A stretch of 64,000 bases of DNA, taken from positions 124,001-188,000 of the forward strand of contig NVUW01000006.1 of assembly GCA_002733205.1 (NCBI GenBank). Reading direction: 5' to 3'. This document shows, piece after piece, positions 42,957 to 50,723 of this stretch. The position numbers and the translations under genes were made by a program. Position 1 is the first letter of the stretch. Each line of letters begins with the position of its first letter. The DNA comes from Thalassobium sp. GTDB lineage: Bacteria; Pseudomonadota; Gammaproteobacteria; Pseudomonadales; Oceanobacteraceae. The notes under the pieces are model-generated. The model made no database searches. It was not told the origin of the DNA and was given only the letters and a program-made list of their open reading frames with translations.

Positions 42957-43619
42957 TTAGGGCCTGGCAGCCACTTTGCGGAAAATCACCACCCTCGGAC
43001 TGTCGCGCCAGACAATCTCCAGATCATAATGCCGGGCAATCCAGTCCGGCGTTTTTTCCTGCATAAACACCACATGAGTCGGGTCGCGGGTGTAATGCCA
43101 GCGCGAAAAATATTCTGCATCTGCCCAGCGGCTGGTCATTAAACCGAGATAACCACCTTCACGTAATAGGCCAGTCAGCCTGCTCAGCTCAGCGTGCGGA
43201 TTATGAAAATGTTCAAAGCATTCGGTGGCGGTAATCACATCGTACTGACGGCGTAACTGGGCAGGAAAGAAAAACGGATCGTAGTCATCGCAGGCAATAC
43301 CTGCAGCCGTCAGTAACTTTGATAATGTCGGCCCCGGCCCGCAGCCGTAATCGAGTGCCTGCATGCCCGGTGTTAATAATGGCAGCAGGGGGGTCAGCAG
43401 GTGCTGCAGAAACTGCACATAACCGGCATCTTCAATGCTGTTTTCATGGGTGGCGTAATAAGCTTTTTCGTCATCCGCACTCAGCCATTGCTGTGGGTCG
43501 GCAAAGGCCAGTGAGCATTGGCTGCAGCTGAAGTAACGGCGTTTATCGGCACCCTGAAGTTGCTGATGCGGACCCTGATCAGAGCACAGGGGGCAGGGCT
43601 GGGTGCAGGGTTGATTCAT
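42957..43619 (-). CDS. Class I methyltransferase with N-terminal zinc-ribbon-like Cys motif
   Basis: 220-aa SAM-dependent methyltransferase. The N-terminus has CPLC and, after 18-20 residues, CSQC, likely a zinc ribbon. Motif I is LDYGCGPGPTLSKLL and motif II area DDYDPFFFPAQL, then ATECFEHFHNPHAELSRL. This layout is the Methyltransf_23 type. AAGGAA precedes ATG 43619. It is convergent with the AraC gene and lies downstream of the argD-like gene on the same strand, beyond a hairpin. Substrate unknown. Confidence 0.78.
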   Translation of the reverse strand: MNQPCTQPCPLCSDQGPHQQLQGADKRRYFSCSQCSLAFADPQQWLSADDEKAYYATHENSIEDAGYVQFLQHLLTPLLPLLTPGMQALDYGCGPGPTLSKLLTAAGIACDDYDPFFFPAQLRRQYDVITATECFEHFHNPHAELSRLTGLLREGGYLGLMTSRWADAEYFSRWHYTRDPTHVVFMQEKTPDWIARHYDLEIVWRDSPRVVIFRKVAARP

Positions 43620-43715
43620 GCGGATTCCTTCGGTTTGAGAGAGCGCTGCGGTAGGGGCGGGCGGCAATATAACACTGCGCCAAGAGTGCGGCGATGGTGG
43701 AACGAAGGGAACAAT

Positions 43716-43776
43716 ATAAACCCTGACCAGATAAACCCCGGCCAGATAAACCCCGGCCAGGGCAGGCTGGCCGGGG
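43716..43776 (-). terminator. Terminator hairpin with three 15-bp tandem units
   Basis: CCCCGGCCAG/CTGGCCGGGG (43751-43760, 43767-43776) forms a perfect 10-bp stem 13 bp past the argD-like stop on the minus strand. Beyond it, the arm plus T-rich tail recurs in three 15-bp units (43716-43730, 43731-43745, 43746-43760; ATAAACCCCGGCCAG type on the + strand). Confidence 0.7.
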
Positions 43777-43788
43777 ATGTTTTACCTC

Positions 43789-44976
43789 TCAGGCGCTGCG
43801 CAGTTGCTGGTTGCTGTGCAGTAACCGGCTCAGTGCGGCGATCAGGATACTGATTTCTTCCGGACTGATCGTCAGTGCCGGTAACAGGCGGATAACTTTC
43901 TGCCGTGTGACATTAATCAGCAGGCGCTCTTCCAGAAGCGCACGTCTGGTCAGGTCCGGAATCGCTTCTTTCAGCTCAATACCCACCATCAGTCCGCGTC
44001 CGCGAATGGCGGCGATCTGGGGATGACCGGCCAGCGCCCGGGTTAATCCGTCCAGTAATTGTTGGCCCAGTTCTGCCGACCGTTCGGCCAATTGATCACG
44101 CTGCATAATAGTGGCCACGGTGTGACCGACGCGGCAGGCCAGCGGATTGCCACCAAAGGTTGAACCGTGCTGCCCCGGCGTAAACAGGCTCGCTGCCGCA
44201 CCGCGTGCGAGGCAGGCACCAATCGGCAGACCATTGCCCAGACCTTTGGCAAGGGTGATCACATCCGGTTGAATACCGGCATGCTGATAACCGAAGTGGC
44301 GTCCTGTGCGGCCCATGCCGGTCTGTACCTCGTCGATCATCAGCAGCCAGTTATTGGCCTGGCACAGGCGCGCCAGCGCCTGTAAATAATCACTGTCTGC
44401 CAGTCGCACGCCGCCTTCGCCCTGCACGGTTTCCAGCAGCACGGCACAGATCTGAGGGTTGCCATCCAGCGCATTCAGGGCCGTGCTGTCATTCAGTGGC
44501 AGACGCAGAAAGCCCGGCACTAAAGGCTCAAAACCCTGCTGTGCGGCCGGATTTCCGCTGGCGGTCAGGGTGGCCAGGGTGCGGCCATGAAATGCACCGT
44601 CCATAACCACAATCTGCGGTGCTGTAATCTGCCGCTGGCGGGCATGCAGGCGCGCCAGCTTGATGGCGGTTTCGTTGGCTTCGGCACCGGAATTACAGAA
44701 AAACGCTTTCTCCATTCCCGTCAGGCTGCACAGTGTGGCGGCGAGGGTTTCCTGCCAGGTTACGCCGTACAGGTTGGAGCTGTGCATCAGGGTGGCGGCC
44801 TGAGCGCTGATGGCTGCGGTAATTTCCGGGTGCGAGTGCCCCAGATTGGTTACCGCGACACCGGCCAGACTGTCGAGATACTGATTGCCCTGATCGTCCC
44901 ACAGGCAGCTGCCTTCGCCGCGCACAAAATGAACCGGCAGGCGCTCATACACCGGCATTAAACAGGCTGAACTCAT
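43789..44976 (-). CDS. PLP-dependent acetylornithine-type aminotransferase (ArgD family)
   Basis: Class III aminotransferase, 395 aa. Motifs: CNSGAEANETAIKLAR, MDGAFHGRTLATLTASG, LLETVQGEGGV, LMIDEVQTGMGRTG, the PLP lysine in TLAKGLGNGLPIGA, and QHGSTFGGNPLACR. Typical ArgD length; acetylornithine/succinyldiaminopimelate transamination in arginine or lysine synthesis is most likely, but related omega-aminotransferases cannot be excluded. Its ATG overlaps the stop of the small upstream gene (ATGA). It is the last gene of the yggS operon. Confidence 0.85.
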   Translation of the reverse strand: MSSACLMPVYERLPVHFVRGEGSCLWDDQGNQYLDSLAGVAVTNLGHSHPEITAAISAQAATLMHSSNLYGVTWQETLAATLCSLTGMEKAFFCNSGAEANETAIKLARLHARQRQITAPQIVVMDGAFHGRTLATLTASGNPAAQQGFEPLVPGFLRLPLNDSTALNALDGNPQICAVLLETVQGEGGVRLADSDYLQALARLCQANNWLLMIDEVQTGMGRTGRHFGYQHAGIQPDVITLAKGLGNGLPIGACLARGAAASLFTPGQHGSTFGGNPLACRVGHTVATIMQRDQLAERSAELGQQLLDGLTRALAGHPQIAAIRGRGLMVGIELKEAIPDLTRRALLEERLLINVTRQKVIRLLPALTISPEEISILIAALSRLLHSNQQLRSA

Positions 44977-45227
44977 ACTTTCTGATCCGTTGCGTCTTCA
45001 TTGTAAGGTTGATAAATCACTTCCCGGCTGATCAGGCGGATGCCCTGACGCGAGGATTCAATAATGCGTTTTTCGTCGCTGGCGACCATCACTTCGGTGC
45101 GGAAACCGGCCTCCTGAGGAAAGCGGCTGCGGATCTGCTGTATCAGTTCATGCCCGGCATTGGCTGCGGATTCAAACTGGCCGAGCAGGCTCTGGTTCTG
45201 CCAGAGCAGGATCTTAAACTGGCTCAT
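44973..45227 (-). CDS. Small protein of unknown function in the yggS operon
   Basis: 84 aa, not recognised: MSQFKILLWQNQSLLGQFES then a helical stretch and VMVASDEKRIIESSRQGIRLISREVIYQP. It overlaps the amidotransferase gene by 14 bp and argD by 4 bp, so translation is probably coupled and the ORF is likely real. The frame extends upstream to 45386, but those residues lie within the amidotransferase gene in another frame and look random. Confidence 0.6.
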   Translation of the reverse strand: MSQFKILLWQNQSLLGQFESAANAGHELIQQIRSRFPQEAGFRTEVMVASDEKRIIESSRQGIRLISREVIYQPYNEDATDQKV

Positions 45228-45951
45228 GGGTGTAATGTCTGTGTTGATCAAAGGCTTCGGCCTGGCCCAGCCAGGTATGAAAAATACGTACCCCCAGCAT
45301 CTGCAGGCGCGGCCCGTGCTGGCGTGCCTGCTGGCGGATATCGGCCAGCGCAATACCGGCCTGCTGCAGCTCACAGCAATGGCCAATCAGCCACTGCTCA
45401 ATGCGGCGGTAATCGGTTTCCAGATGAAACTGCAGCGCCAGACCATAGCCGCCGAGGGCAAATGCCTGCTGTGGGCACAGCGCCGAAGAGGCCAGTAACC
45501 GGGCTTCGGCAGGCAGCGAATATTGCTCACCGTGCCAGTGCAGTACCGGGCACTCTTTAAGCACAGCCAGTGCCGACTCCAGTCCCTCAGCACTGAGCTG
45601 AATATCGCCATAACCGATTTCTTTGTGCCCCATCGGCTGTACGGTGCCGCCCAGCGCTTTGACCATCAGCTGGGCGCCAAGACAGATGCCCAGCGTTGGC
45701 CGTTGCAGGGTCAGACGTTGCTGCAGCAGCTCTGTTTCACGCGCCAGAAAGGGGTAATCCTGACCGTCATTGGCGCTGATTGGCCCGCCGAGTACGACCA
45801 GCAGATGCGCCTGCAGCAGGGCATTGTCATCAAGAAAATCAACGCCGGCATCGTAGTAGTCAATCAGATAGCCGCGCTCAATCAGCACGTTTTCCAGAAT
45901 ACCCAGCCCTTCAAAGGCCAGGTGGCGGATAACACAGGCTCGTTTCATCAT
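45214..45951 (-). CDS. Class I glutamine amidotransferase-like protein
   Basis: 245-aa stand-alone GATase fold. Nucleophile Cys90 is in LGICLGAQLM and the His-x-Glu pair is in LQFHLETD; the oxyanion segment is VVLGGPISAND. It resembles the GMP synthase-like amidotransferases that hydrolyse gamma-glutamyl compounds. AGGAG lies 6 nt before ATG 45951, one base after the yggS stop. Substrate unknown; context links it to amino-acid/PLP metabolism. Confidence 0.8.
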   Translation of the reverse strand: MMKRACVIRHLAFEGLGILENVLIERGYLIDYYDAGVDFLDDNALLQAHLLVVLGGPISANDGQDYPFLARETELLQQRLTLQRPTLGICLGAQLMVKALGGTVQPMGHKEIGYGDIQLSAEGLESALAVLKECPVLHWHGEQYSLPAEARLLASSALCPQQAFALGGYGLALQFHLETDYRRIEQWLIGHCCELQQAGIALADIRQQARQHGPRLQMLGVRIFHTWLGQAEAFDQHRHYTHEPV

Positions 45952-45952
45952 G

Positions 45953-46735
45953 TCAGGCTCCTGTTTGTTCAGGCCAGTAGTAGCTGTCGGGAAGCGCCCG
46001 CGGACCAAAGATGGCCTGACCAACCCGGACGGTGGTCGCGCCTTCGTGGATCGCCAGTTCAAAATCGGACGACATTCCCATGGATAATTCATACAGCTGA
46101 TCGCCATAGCTCAGCTGTTGCTGCATCTGCTGCAGCTGTTGGCGCAGCAAAACAAAGCAGCGGCGGATACGTTGCTGATCGGTGGTCAGCGCGGCCAGCG
46201 TCATCAGGCCTTTTACCCGCAGGGTAGGAAAGGCGCTGAGCTGGCGCATAAAGGCTTCCAGCTGTGCCGGTTCGAGGCCGTATTTGCTGGCTTCGCCGGA
46301 GGTATTAACCTGCACCAGCACATCCAGACAGCGTTCTTCACGGCTCAGGCGCTTATCCAGTTCGGCGGCCAGACGCAGGCTGTCGAGAGCCTGAAACTCG
46401 TTGGCAAAGCGGGCAACGATACGGGCCTTATTGGTCTGCAGATGACCGATGACTGCCCAGCGCAGATCCGTCAGATCGGTGGTGCTCTGCGCTTTGCTCC
46501 AGGCTTCCTGCACCTTGTTTTCGCCCAGTAGGGTGCAGCCAGCGGCGTGGGCCATACGGATACGTGCCAGATCCACGGTCTTGCTGACCGGCAGCAGACG
46601 GACGCTGTCGGGCTGGCGTCCGCTGTGTTCACAGGCCTGCCGGATACGGGCGTTTACGGCCGCCAGATTGCGCTGCAGATCGTCACTGCTGAAAACCGGG
46701 CGGAAACCCTGGCTGGTGGTCGCGGTATGGTTCAA
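45953..46735 (-). CDS. yggS: YggS/PLPBP pyridoxal phosphate homeostasis protein
   Basis: PLP-binding TIM-barrel protein, 260 aa, without known catalysis; it buffers free PLP and affects B6 vitamer balance. PLP lysine is Lys52 in LLPVSKTVD; GENKVQEAWSK, IGHLQTNKAR, QVNTSGEASKYGL and LSMGMSSDFELAI..GATTVRVG are diagnostic. Translation starts at TTG 46735 with AGGAG 7 nt upstream. First gene of a four-gene operon, divergent from a ptsJ-like regulator. A promoter and direct repeat lie in the spacer. Confidence 0.92.
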   Translation of the reverse strand: MNHTATTSQGFRPVFSSDDLQRNLAAVNARIRQACEHSGRQPDSVRLLPVSKTVDLARIRMAHAAGCTLLGENKVQEAWSKAQSTTDLTDLRWAVIGHLQTNKARIVARFANEFQALDSLRLAAELDKRLSREERCLDVLVQVNTSGEASKYGLEPAQLEAFMRQLSAFPTLRVKGLMTLAALTTDQQRIRRCFVLLRQQLQQMQQQLSYGDQLYELSMGMSSDFELAIHEGATTVRVGQAIFGPRALPDSYYWPEQTGA

Positions 46736-46792
46736 GCCTTTGCTCCTGCTGTCTGATATTCTTGCCGGCGGTGGATAACTGACCGGGTAACC

Positions 46793-46822
46793 AGTATGCT
46801 TTCGGTTTTTGTCCTATGTCAA
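46793..46822 (-). promoter_or_regulatory. Predicted sigma-70 promoter of the yggS operon
   Basis: Read on the minus strand: TTGACA (46817-46822), 18-bp spacer, CATACT (46793-46798). It lies about 60 bp before the yggS start and its -35 box abuts and slightly overlaps one copy of the direct repeat. Confidence 0.6.
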
Positions 46823-46839
46823 AAATAATTTTGTCCTAT
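46807..46839. promoter_or_regulatory. 11-bp direct repeat, candidate PtsJ/MocR operator
   Basis: TTTTGTCCTAT occurs perfectly at 46807-46817 and 46829-46839, spaced 22 bp (two helical turns), in the yggS/ptsJ spacer. MocR-type regulators are known to bind direct repeats. The downstream copy ends 2 bp before the ptsJ ATG. Confidence 0.6.
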
Positions 46840-46841
46840 TT

Positions 46842-48152
46842 ATGAATATTACCGGCAAGAGCATTGCAGAGATCGTCGCCAGCATCCGACAGCTGGTGCA
46901 GAGCGGACAGCTGGAAGAAGGCGCGTTATTGCCGCCTATCCGCGAGCTGGCAGAACAACTTGGGGTAAACCGCAATACCGTCGCGGCGGCCTATCAGCGG
47001 CTGGTCAGCGCTGGTCTGGCGGTCAGTCAGGGGCGGCGTGGCACGATGATCCGAACCCAGGCGGAAGGCGGTTTTCAGGAAGGCGCGATGCCGGATTCGC
47101 CGCTGACTGATCTGGCCAGTGGTAATCCGGCGCTGCACTGGCTGCCGGATATCAGCCGTTATTCAGCGCAGCTGCCTGCCCGTACTCCGCGCTTATATGG
47201 CGAGCCGCTGCTGAATCCGGAGCTTGCTGCGCTGGCACAGAGCCGGCTGTTTTCCGATCAGGCGGAAGCGGATGCGCTGGTGCTCAGCCATGGTGCGGTG
47301 GACGCGGTTGAGCGTCTGTTACTGGCGCATCTGAAGCCCGGTGACAAAGTCATCGTCGAAGATCCCTGTTTTCTGGGCACCATCAACACCCTGAATCAGG
47401 CCGGGCTGGAAGCCGTTGCCGTCAGTGTTGATGCTGAAGGTCTGCAGACAGAGGCTTTGGCGGCGGCGCTGGCGACCGGTGTGCAGGCCCTGATCTGTAC
47501 ACCCCGTGGTCATAACCCGACCGGTTGCAGTCTGAGCCAGACCCGGGCGACAGAAATCCGCAGCTTGTTGGCGCAATACCCGGATGTATTGCTGATCGAG
47601 GATGACCATTTCGCCACCGTTGCCGGCTCGGCGTATTACAGCATCATGCCCGCAGGCCATCGTCATCACGCGCTGGTGCGTTCGGTATCGAAAGGTTATG
47701 GCCCAGACCTGCGCTGTGCCTTTATTCACAGCGATGCCCAGACCCGTGAGCGTCTGTTGCTGCGCCTCACACCGGGCAGCAACTGGGTCAGCCATCTGCT
47801 GCAGGATCTGCTCAGCCTGCTGCTGGCCAGCGATGAGGTACAGCAACAGCTGACACAGGCGGCGGATTATTACCGGGCGCAGCACAGCGCACTGGCGGCG
47901 GCGCTGAATGCGGCAGAATTACCGGGACTGCCAGTGCTCAGTGCACCGGCGGATGGTCTTAATTTCTGGCTGCCATTGCCGGGGCTGGATGCAGAACAAA
48001 TCAGCCATCGTCTTGCCCGCTACGGCTGGCTGGTGCGTGATGCGGCGGTGTTCAGTGTGCGTCAGCCACAGAGTGCATTGCGCATAACCATCAGTGAGCT
48101 GGACGGCGAACAGCAACAGAAGCTGATTGCTGATCTGCGCAAATGCCTGTGA
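46842..48152 (+). CDS. ptsJ: MocR-family regulator, PtsJ-like (GntR HTH plus aminotransferase domain)
   Basis: 436-aa regulator. Residues 1-75 are a GntR winged helix (KSIAEIVASIRQLVQSGQL, LPPIRELAEQLGVNRNTVAAAYQRL). The rest is a type I aminotransferase fold with PLP lysine Lys284 (RSVSKGYGPDLR), HNPTGCSLS and IEDDHFA. Similarity is closest, from memory, to enterobacterial PtsJ, a PLP-responsive repressor of the pyridoxal kinase gene. ATG 46842 starts the conserved domain; an upstream TTG (46809) would cross the operator repeat. Divergent from yggS and followed by epd, it plausibly senses PLP and controls both sides. Confidence 0.85.
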   Translation: MNITGKSIAEIVASIRQLVQSGQLEEGALLPPIRELAEQLGVNRNTVAAAYQRLVSAGLAVSQGRRGTMIRTQAEGGFQEGAMPDSPLTDLASGNPALHWLPDISRYSAQLPARTPRLYGEPLLNPELAALAQSRLFSDQAEADALVLSHGAVDAVERLLLAHLKPGDKVIVEDPCFLGTINTLNQAGLEAVAVSVDAEGLQTEALAAALATGVQALICTPRGHNPTGCSLSQTRATEIRSLLAQYPDVLLIEDDHFATVAGSAYYSIMPAGHRHHALVRSVSKGYGPDLRCAFIHSDAQTRERLLLRLTPGSNWVSHLLQDLLSLLLASDEVQQQLTQAADYYRAQHSALAAALNAAELPGLPVLSAPADGLNFWLPLPGLDAEQISHRLARYGWLVRDAAVFSVRQPQSALRITISELDGEQQQKLIADLRKCL

Positions 48153-48161
48153 CAAAAACGG

Positions 48162-48183
48162 TGCGGCTTTGCCAGCACCGGTT
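48162..48183 (+). terminator. Weak hairpin between ptsJ and epd
   Basis: CGGTGC/GCACCG pair around about 10 nt just after the ptsJ stop, with only TTAAAT following. It may attenuate rather than block transcription into epd. Confidence 0.4.
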
Positions 48184-48235
48184 AAATCCGCGAGAATAAC
48201 GACCTGATTTTTCTGGCCCGGAGGCCGGGTATTTT

Positions 48236-49258
48236 ATGACCACCCGTATTGCTATCAATGGTTTCGGCCGTATCGGCCGCTGTGTACTGCGTGCTCTGTA
48301 CGAAAATGGCTATCGCGATCAGTTGCAGGTTGTCGCCATTAACGAGCTGGCCGATATTGAAACCATCAGCTACATGCTGCGCTACGACAGCACCCACGGG
48401 CGCTTTCCGGGGCAGGTTGAGGTGGTGGATGAACGTCATCTGAGTGTGAATGGCGACCGTATCTGTATCCGCCACGAAGCGGATGCCGCCGCCCTCGACT
48501 GGGCTGCGCTGAATATTGATCTGGTGCTGGAATGCAGCGGCCAGATAAAAACCCGCGAAGAGTGTGAGCAGCATCTGGCCGGTGGCGCGCATAAAGTGTT
48601 GATCTCTAACCCTGCCGACAGTGCGGTGGATAACACCATTATTTTTGGTCTTAATCAGCACACGCTGAGTGACGATCAGCACATCGTTTCCAATGGTTCC
48701 TGCTCAACCAATTGTCTGCTGCCGATTCTGACTTTGCTGGATGACGCCTTTGGCATCGAAGCCGGGGTAACCACCACCATTCACTCGGCGATGAACGATC
48801 AGCCGGTGATTGACGCCTACCATTCCGATTTACGCCGCACCCGCGCTGCAGGGCAAAGTATTATTCCGGTCGATACCGGATTGCCACTGGGCATTGCGCG
48901 GTTAATGCCGAAGCTCGCCGGTAAAATCGAAAGCCTGCATGTACGCGTGCCAACCATTAACGTGTCGGCGCTGGATATCAGTCTGCAATTACAGCAGCCA
49001 ACTACCACGGATGCGGTTAATGCACTGCTGGCAGAAGCCAGTAAGGGCGCATTAAAGGGAATTATCGGTATCACCCATGATGCGCATGCCTCTATCGATT
49101 TTAATCACGATCCGCGTTCAGGGGTTGTCGATGCCACCCAGACCCGTGTCAGTGGCGGTCAGCTGCTGAAGTTGCTGGTGTGGTTTGATAACGAATGGGG
49201 TTTTGCCAACCGTATGCTGGATACTGCCTGCGCCATGAGTGCAGAGAGTCGTCGCTAA
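48236..49258 (+). CDS. epd: D-erythrose-4-phosphate dehydrogenase
   Basis: GAPDH-fold NAD enzyme giving 4-phosphoerythronate, the first step of the DXP-dependent PLP pathway. 340 aa. Start RIAINGFGRIGRCVLRAL and nucleophile Cys156 in SNGSCSTNCL. The INELADIETISYMLRYDSTHGRFPG and HSAMNDQPVIDAYHSDLRRTRAAGQSIIPVDTGLPLGIARLMP blocks are Epd-like rather than glycolytic GAPDH. It follows ptsJ by 83 bp on the same strand, tying the regulator to B6 synthesis. The SD (GGAGG) is about 11 nt from the ATG, slightly long. Confidence 0.9.
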   Translation: MTTRIAINGFGRIGRCVLRALYENGYRDQLQVVAINELADIETISYMLRYDSTHGRFPGQVEVVDERHLSVNGDRICIRHEADAAALDWAALNIDLVLECSGQIKTREECEQHLAGGAHKVLISNPADSAVDNTIIFGLNQHTLSDDQHIVSNGSCSTNCLLPILTLLDDAFGIEAGVTTTIHSAMNDQPVIDAYHSDLRRTRAAGQSIIPVDTGLPLGIARLMPKLAGKIESLHVRVPTINVSALDISLQLQQPTTTDAVNALLAEASKGALKGIIGITHDAHASIDFNHDPRSGVVDATQTRVSGGQLLKLLVWFDNEWGFANRMLDTACAMSAESRR

Positions 49259-49344
49259 TGTTTTTGCTTATGCCCTGGATATTCTTTCAGGGCTGGATGG
49301 ACTGCTCCCTGTGCTGCCTCTGATAAATTATTGTGTTGCTGGTT

Positions 49345-50526
49345 TTATTTATCGGGGGCTGGGGCAAAAACATACTGATTGCGGCCGTTGTTTTTTGCGT
49401 TATAAAGGGCTTCATCGGCACGGATGCAAACAGAGTCAATGGTGTCGCTGGCCAGAACCGGCGTAATTCCAAAACTGCATGTCACTGGTTGCTTCAGTTC
49501 TTCAACGCCTAGACTGCCGGAGTTAAGCAGCTGCATTATTTTTTCAATTCTATTAATGGCCGTATCCATACTGCATTCCTGCAGTAAAATCATAAACTCC
49601 TCACCGCCAAACCGGTACACCTTATCGACAGGGCGGATATTGGCTTCAATCAGCTTCACAAATGCCAGCAATACCTTGTCACCAATATCATGACCAAAGT
49701 TGTCGTTAATTTTTTTAAAGTGATCAATATCGGCGGCGATCAGAAATAAGCTTTTATCGCTCTGTTCCAATCGCGATGCTATCTTTTCAATATCCCTGAA
49801 ATGATCCTGAAAGGATCTCCGGTTCAGGGCATTGGTTAACGAATCCCGATAAGCCAGGTTTTTCAGCTGAAGTGTTTTTTCACGCAGAGAGTGCTGGAGT
49901 AAATATTGCTGTCTTACATTTTTATGGTGGGTGATCGATAGCAGTATGCCTGCGCCATTAGTGAACGTATAACCAAAAATCATCATTATCTGGTCATGAA
50001 CATTCAGCTCTTTCAGGGTGAGTACAATGAGTATCGCCATGGAGGAGTGGTAAAGACAAATGATTGTTGAGAGCTTTACCGTCAGTATGCCGGCAGCGTA
50101 CAGACTGAGCATGATGATGATGTCAAACAAGGCGTACAGCGCGTAGTCACCCAGAAAGGTAAACGAACCCAGCTCCAACAGAACAAACACCACAAATAAA
50201 GTACAGAACAGCAAGGCATCGTAAGTGGAAGGGCGCTGCACATGGGGAATAACCAATAAGAAAATAATACAGACACCGATATGAAGCAGTCGCTGTATCA
50301 GCAGAAACGTATCCCATGGTGCAGGTTTCACAACCATGAAATCAGACAGCATAAACATAGGGATGGATATGGTGATAAAAGCACAAAGTCCAAAGACCAG
50401 GCGACGTTGTTTCGGCAGTTCCTCCTGACGGAAGAGGTTCTCTTTCTCAGGGTCTTTAAAAACGGCAAGAAAGCGATGCATGTGCGGCGATCCGAAGTCC
50501 ATATCAACAGTCGGCTTTTCCCCCAT
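49345..50526 (-). CDS. Membrane diguanylate cyclase (GGDEF)
   Basis: Synthesises cyclic di-GMP. 393 aa: about six TM helices in residues 42-200, then a linker and GGDEF domain from about 220 (AYRDSLTNALNRRSFQDHF). The active site is GGEEF (307-311) and an inhibitory I-site RxxD (RPVD, 298-301) lies five residues before it, so an active, product-inhibited enzyme is expected. GAGG lies 7 nt before the ATG. Divergent from the MCP gene, convergent with epd. Confidence 0.9.
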   Translation of the reverse strand: MGEKPTVDMDFGSPHMHRFLAVFKDPEKENLFRQEELPKQRRLVFGLCAFITISIPMFMLSDFMVVKPAPWDTFLLIQRLLHIGVCIIFLLVIPHVQRPSTYDALLFCTLFVVFVLLELGSFTFLGDYALYALFDIIIMLSLYAAGILTVKLSTIICLYHSSMAILIVLTLKELNVHDQIMMIFGYTFTNGAGILLSITHHKNVRQQYLLQHSLREKTLQLKNLAYRDSLTNALNRRSFQDHFRDIEKIASRLEQSDKSLFLIAADIDHFKKINDNFGHDIGDKVLLAFVKLIEANIRPVDKVYRFGGEEFMILLQECSMDTAINRIEKIMQLLNSGSLGVEELKQPVTCSFGITPVLASDTIDSVCIRADEALYNAKNNGRNQYVFAPAPDK

Positions 50527-50665
50527 TACTTTACCTCAACGATTGTTTAGTAATAGCCTAGCCCAACTTGCTGATCCGTCCACATCCCGGTGCTATCGTA
50601 CTGAATCACGCATACAGTGGCCGCAAGGCGGGCGCTGTAACGCTTGTTATTAATAAAAGTGTCGA

Positions 50666-50692
50666 TCAAAAACCGGGCTAAACTGCGAATAA
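50666..50692 (+). promoter_or_regulatory. Candidate sigma-28 (FliA) promoter of the MCP gene
   Basis: TCAAAAAC (50666-50673), 11-bp spacer, GCGAATAA (50685-50692), 31 bp before the ATG. It resembles the flagellar consensus TAAAGTTT-N11-GCCGATAA with 6/8 in the -10 half and a TCAA start often seen in chemoreceptor promoters. Confidence 0.4.
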
Positions 50693-50723
50693 GACAGCCG
50701 TTTATATATGCCGGAGTTATTGC

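Noticed and set aside
44973..45386. Full 137-aa frame for the small yggS-operon protein
   Set aside because: The first 53 residues overlap the amidotransferase gene and have no protein-like character; the in-frame ATG at 45227 gives a plausible 84-aa product.
48236..49258. Glycolytic GAPDH
   Set aside because: The conserved blocks follow the Epd pattern, and the adjacent ptsJ/yggS context fits B6 metabolism.
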